From Nostoc sp. ATCC 53789 (GTDB lineage Bacteria; Cyanobacteriota; Cyanobacteriia; Cyanobacteriales; Nostocaceae), in assembly GCF_009873495.1 (NCBI RefSeq), contig NZ_CP046703.1, positions 744,001-808,000 on the forward strand: 64,000 nucleotides of DNA, given 5' to 3'. Under the pieces are notes generated by a model that did no database searches, was not told the origin of the DNA, and was given only the letters and a program-made list of their open reading frames with translations. Of the stretch, positions 62,750 through 64,000 are shown in pieces. The first letter of the stretch is position 1. Each line of letters opens with the position of its first letter. The position numbers and the translations under genes are program-made.

Positions 62750-63943
62750 TTAGGCTACCACGCTGTCAAGGTCGGCATTGGAGTTTTCATCTACCTGAGA
62801 AGTTGTTGAAACTGCATGAGCGATCGCAGCTACAACTTCTTTAACTTGGCTACTGCTCAAACCAGGATACATCGGTAATGATAATATTTGCTGTGACAGT
62901 TTTTCTGCTTGGGGAAAATCTCCGGGCTGATAGCCTAAATTGCTGAATGCTGGCTGGAGATGACAAGGAATTGGGTAGTGAATGCCGGTTTGAATTCCCA
63001 CTGCTGTGAGTTTTTCTTGGAGTTGCTGGCGTTCTATTGGGCAAGAATCATCAACTTTAATGACATAAAGATGATAAACGTGTCCTGTATCACTTTGGTT
63101 TTCTATAGGAATAATACCAGTAGTTGCCAAGGGTGCTAGTTCAGCATCATACTGCTGGGCAATAGTCAAGCGATCGCGATTCCACTGTGGCAAATATGGT
63201 AATTTTTGGTGCAAAATAGCTGCTTGTAAAGTATCCAAGCGGCTATTTGTACCGGGTTCAGTATGAAAATACTTTTGCGATGCACCATAATTTCGCAAAC
63301 GTCCCATCTTCTGGGCGACATCTGAATCTCGTGTCAGCAGCATTCCCCCATCCCCAAATGCTCCCAAATTTTTGCTGGGATAGAAACTAAAAGCTGCTGC
63401 TATGCCTACTGAACCAGCGTGATATCCGTCTCTTTGGGCAAGGTGTGCTTGGGCGGCATCTTCAAAAATTAGTAGTTTGTAGGTATCAGCAAATTTGATG
63501 AGTTCACGTGGTGATACCATTTGTCCATAGAGATGTACAGGAATAATTGCTTTAGTCTGAGGCGTAACTGCCTTTGCTGCGGCCTCTAAATCAATTAAAG
63601 CTGTTTGGCGATCGCAATCTACCAGAATTGGCTTCGCGCCAGCGCGGATAACCCCAATCAAGGTTGCGATAAAAGTGTTGGCTGGTAAAATTACCTCATC
63701 GCCAGCACCAATATTACAAGCTTGCAATCCGAGAGCGATCGCATCTGTTCCTGATGCAACACCAACACCATAAGCTGCCCCCGATACTGCCGCAAATGCT
63801 GCTTCAAAATCTGAGAGTGCTTGCCCTAAAATAAAATCTCCCTGTTCCAATACAGATTGGATTGCATATTGCAATTGCATTTGAATTGGTTCATGTTGCA
63901 ACTTCAGGTCTACAAAAGGAACTCTAACAGCCATTTTATTCAT
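62750..63943 (-). CDS. DegT/DnrJ/EryC1/StrS family sugar aminotransferase
   Basis: This 397-residue PLP enzyme would transfer an amino group to a nucleotide-linked keto-sugar for surface polysaccharide. PLP-binding Lys191 is in SFYPSKNLGAFGDGG; Asp162 lies in LIFEDAAQAH. The N-terminus has VPFVDLKLQHEP. The start at 63943 (MNKMAVRV) has AAGGA at good spacing; the ATG at 63934 is an alternative. It heads the minus-strand exopolysaccharide/exosortase block. The exact sugar is unknown. Confidence 0.92.
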   Translation of the reverse strand: MNKMAVRVPFVDLKLQHEPIQMQLQYAIQSVLEQGDFILGQALSDFEAAFAAVSGAAYGVGVASGTDAIALGLQACNIGAGDEVILPANTFIATLIGVIRAGAKPILVDCDRQTALIDLEAAAKAVTPQTKAIIPVHLYGQMVSPRELIKFADTYKLLIFEDAAQAHLAQRDGYHAGSVGIAAAFSFYPSKNLGAFGDGGMLLTRDSDVAQKMGRLRNYGASQKYFHTEPGTNSRLDTLQAAILHQKLPYLPQWNRDRLTIAQQYDAELAPLATTGIIPIENQSDTGHVYHLYVIKVDDSCPIERQQLQEKLTAVGIQTGIHYPIPCHLQPAFSNLGYQPGDFPQAEKLSQQILSLPMYPGLSSSQVKEVVAAIAHAVSTTSQVDENSNADLDSVVA

Positions 63944-64000
63944 TAGTAGTTGTCCTTAAAAAATATTTCCTCAGATGGAAAAAATAAAAAAGCCTAAACA

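Overview
The window looks like chromosomal DNA of a filamentous heterocyst-type cyanobacterium of the Nostoc/Nostocales kind. The octamer GCGATCGC (HIP1) is dense throughout. The gene set is cyanobacterial: ycf35 and ycf46 homologues, plant-type zeta-carotene desaturase, cyanoexosortase B, DUF3611 and two TspO genes. Intergenic DNA carries the heptamer tandem repeats and very small dispersed repeats typical of Nostoc. No rRNA, tRNA or CRISPR array was recognised.

Layout. 1-2.3 kb: an Uma2-type nuclease gene broken twice, by a 21-bp repeat with a stop codon and by an IS66 element. 2.4-4.9 kb: a lone SF2 helicase-HNH nuclease fusion. 5.0-8.6 kb (minus strand): FHA protein, ribbon-helix-helix/zinc-ribbon protein, ycf46 AAA+ ATPase and ycf35, ending in two tandem terminators. 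8.7-13.0 kb: lipoprotein, CPBP membrane protease, two TM2 proteins, DUF2752. 13.2-21.5 kb: copper-type P-ATPase, FHA protein, epimerase, TPR protein, IscA/SufA-like protein, a large conserved protein. 21.5-23.1 kb: 1.7 kb without a recognisable gene, then a 58-residue RHH protein. 23.6-33.3 kb: zeta-carotene desaturase with an SRPBCC protein, HicB-like protein, ferredoxin, CobQ, PrxQ, ABC-2 exporter, PLP decarboxylase. 33.8-46.4 kb: VanX-like dipeptidase, two TspO proteins, DUF3611, NarL-type regulator, Era, phosphofructokinase, aspartoacylase-like protein, a PEP-CTERM protein and small stress-type proteins, including one built from five exact 19-residue repeats. 46.7-48.7 kb: uvrB. 48.7-54 kb: a decayed toxin-antitoxin island with a second IS66 copy, an intact Uma2 gene, a TPR protein and an IS701-like transposase. 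54-56.6 kb: short-chain dehydrogenase and two rhomboid proteases. 56.7-64 kb (minus strand): an exopolysaccharide/exosortase block (DegT aminotransferase, cyanoexosortase B and partner, Wza-like and Wzc-like proteins).

Genes that probably work together are the exopolysaccharide/exosortase block, which could process the PEP-CTERM protein encoded at 42.6-43.7 kb; the ABC exporter pair; zeta-carotene desaturase with its SRPBCC neighbour; and perhaps the ycf35/ycf46/RHH set.

The most striking signal is mobile DNA at several scales, much of it with exact boundaries readable here. Two apparently identical IS66 copies each have a perfect 8-bp target duplication. A 156-bp MITE-like element is present twice with 9-bp duplications. 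A 206-bp MITE-like element has a 10-bp duplication. A further family shares GACTTACGCA-type ends. A 21-bp element splits a HIP1 octamer at the same internal position in two genes, and a HIP1-like site one base off in a third. It adds stop codons in one orientation and seven sense codons in the other.
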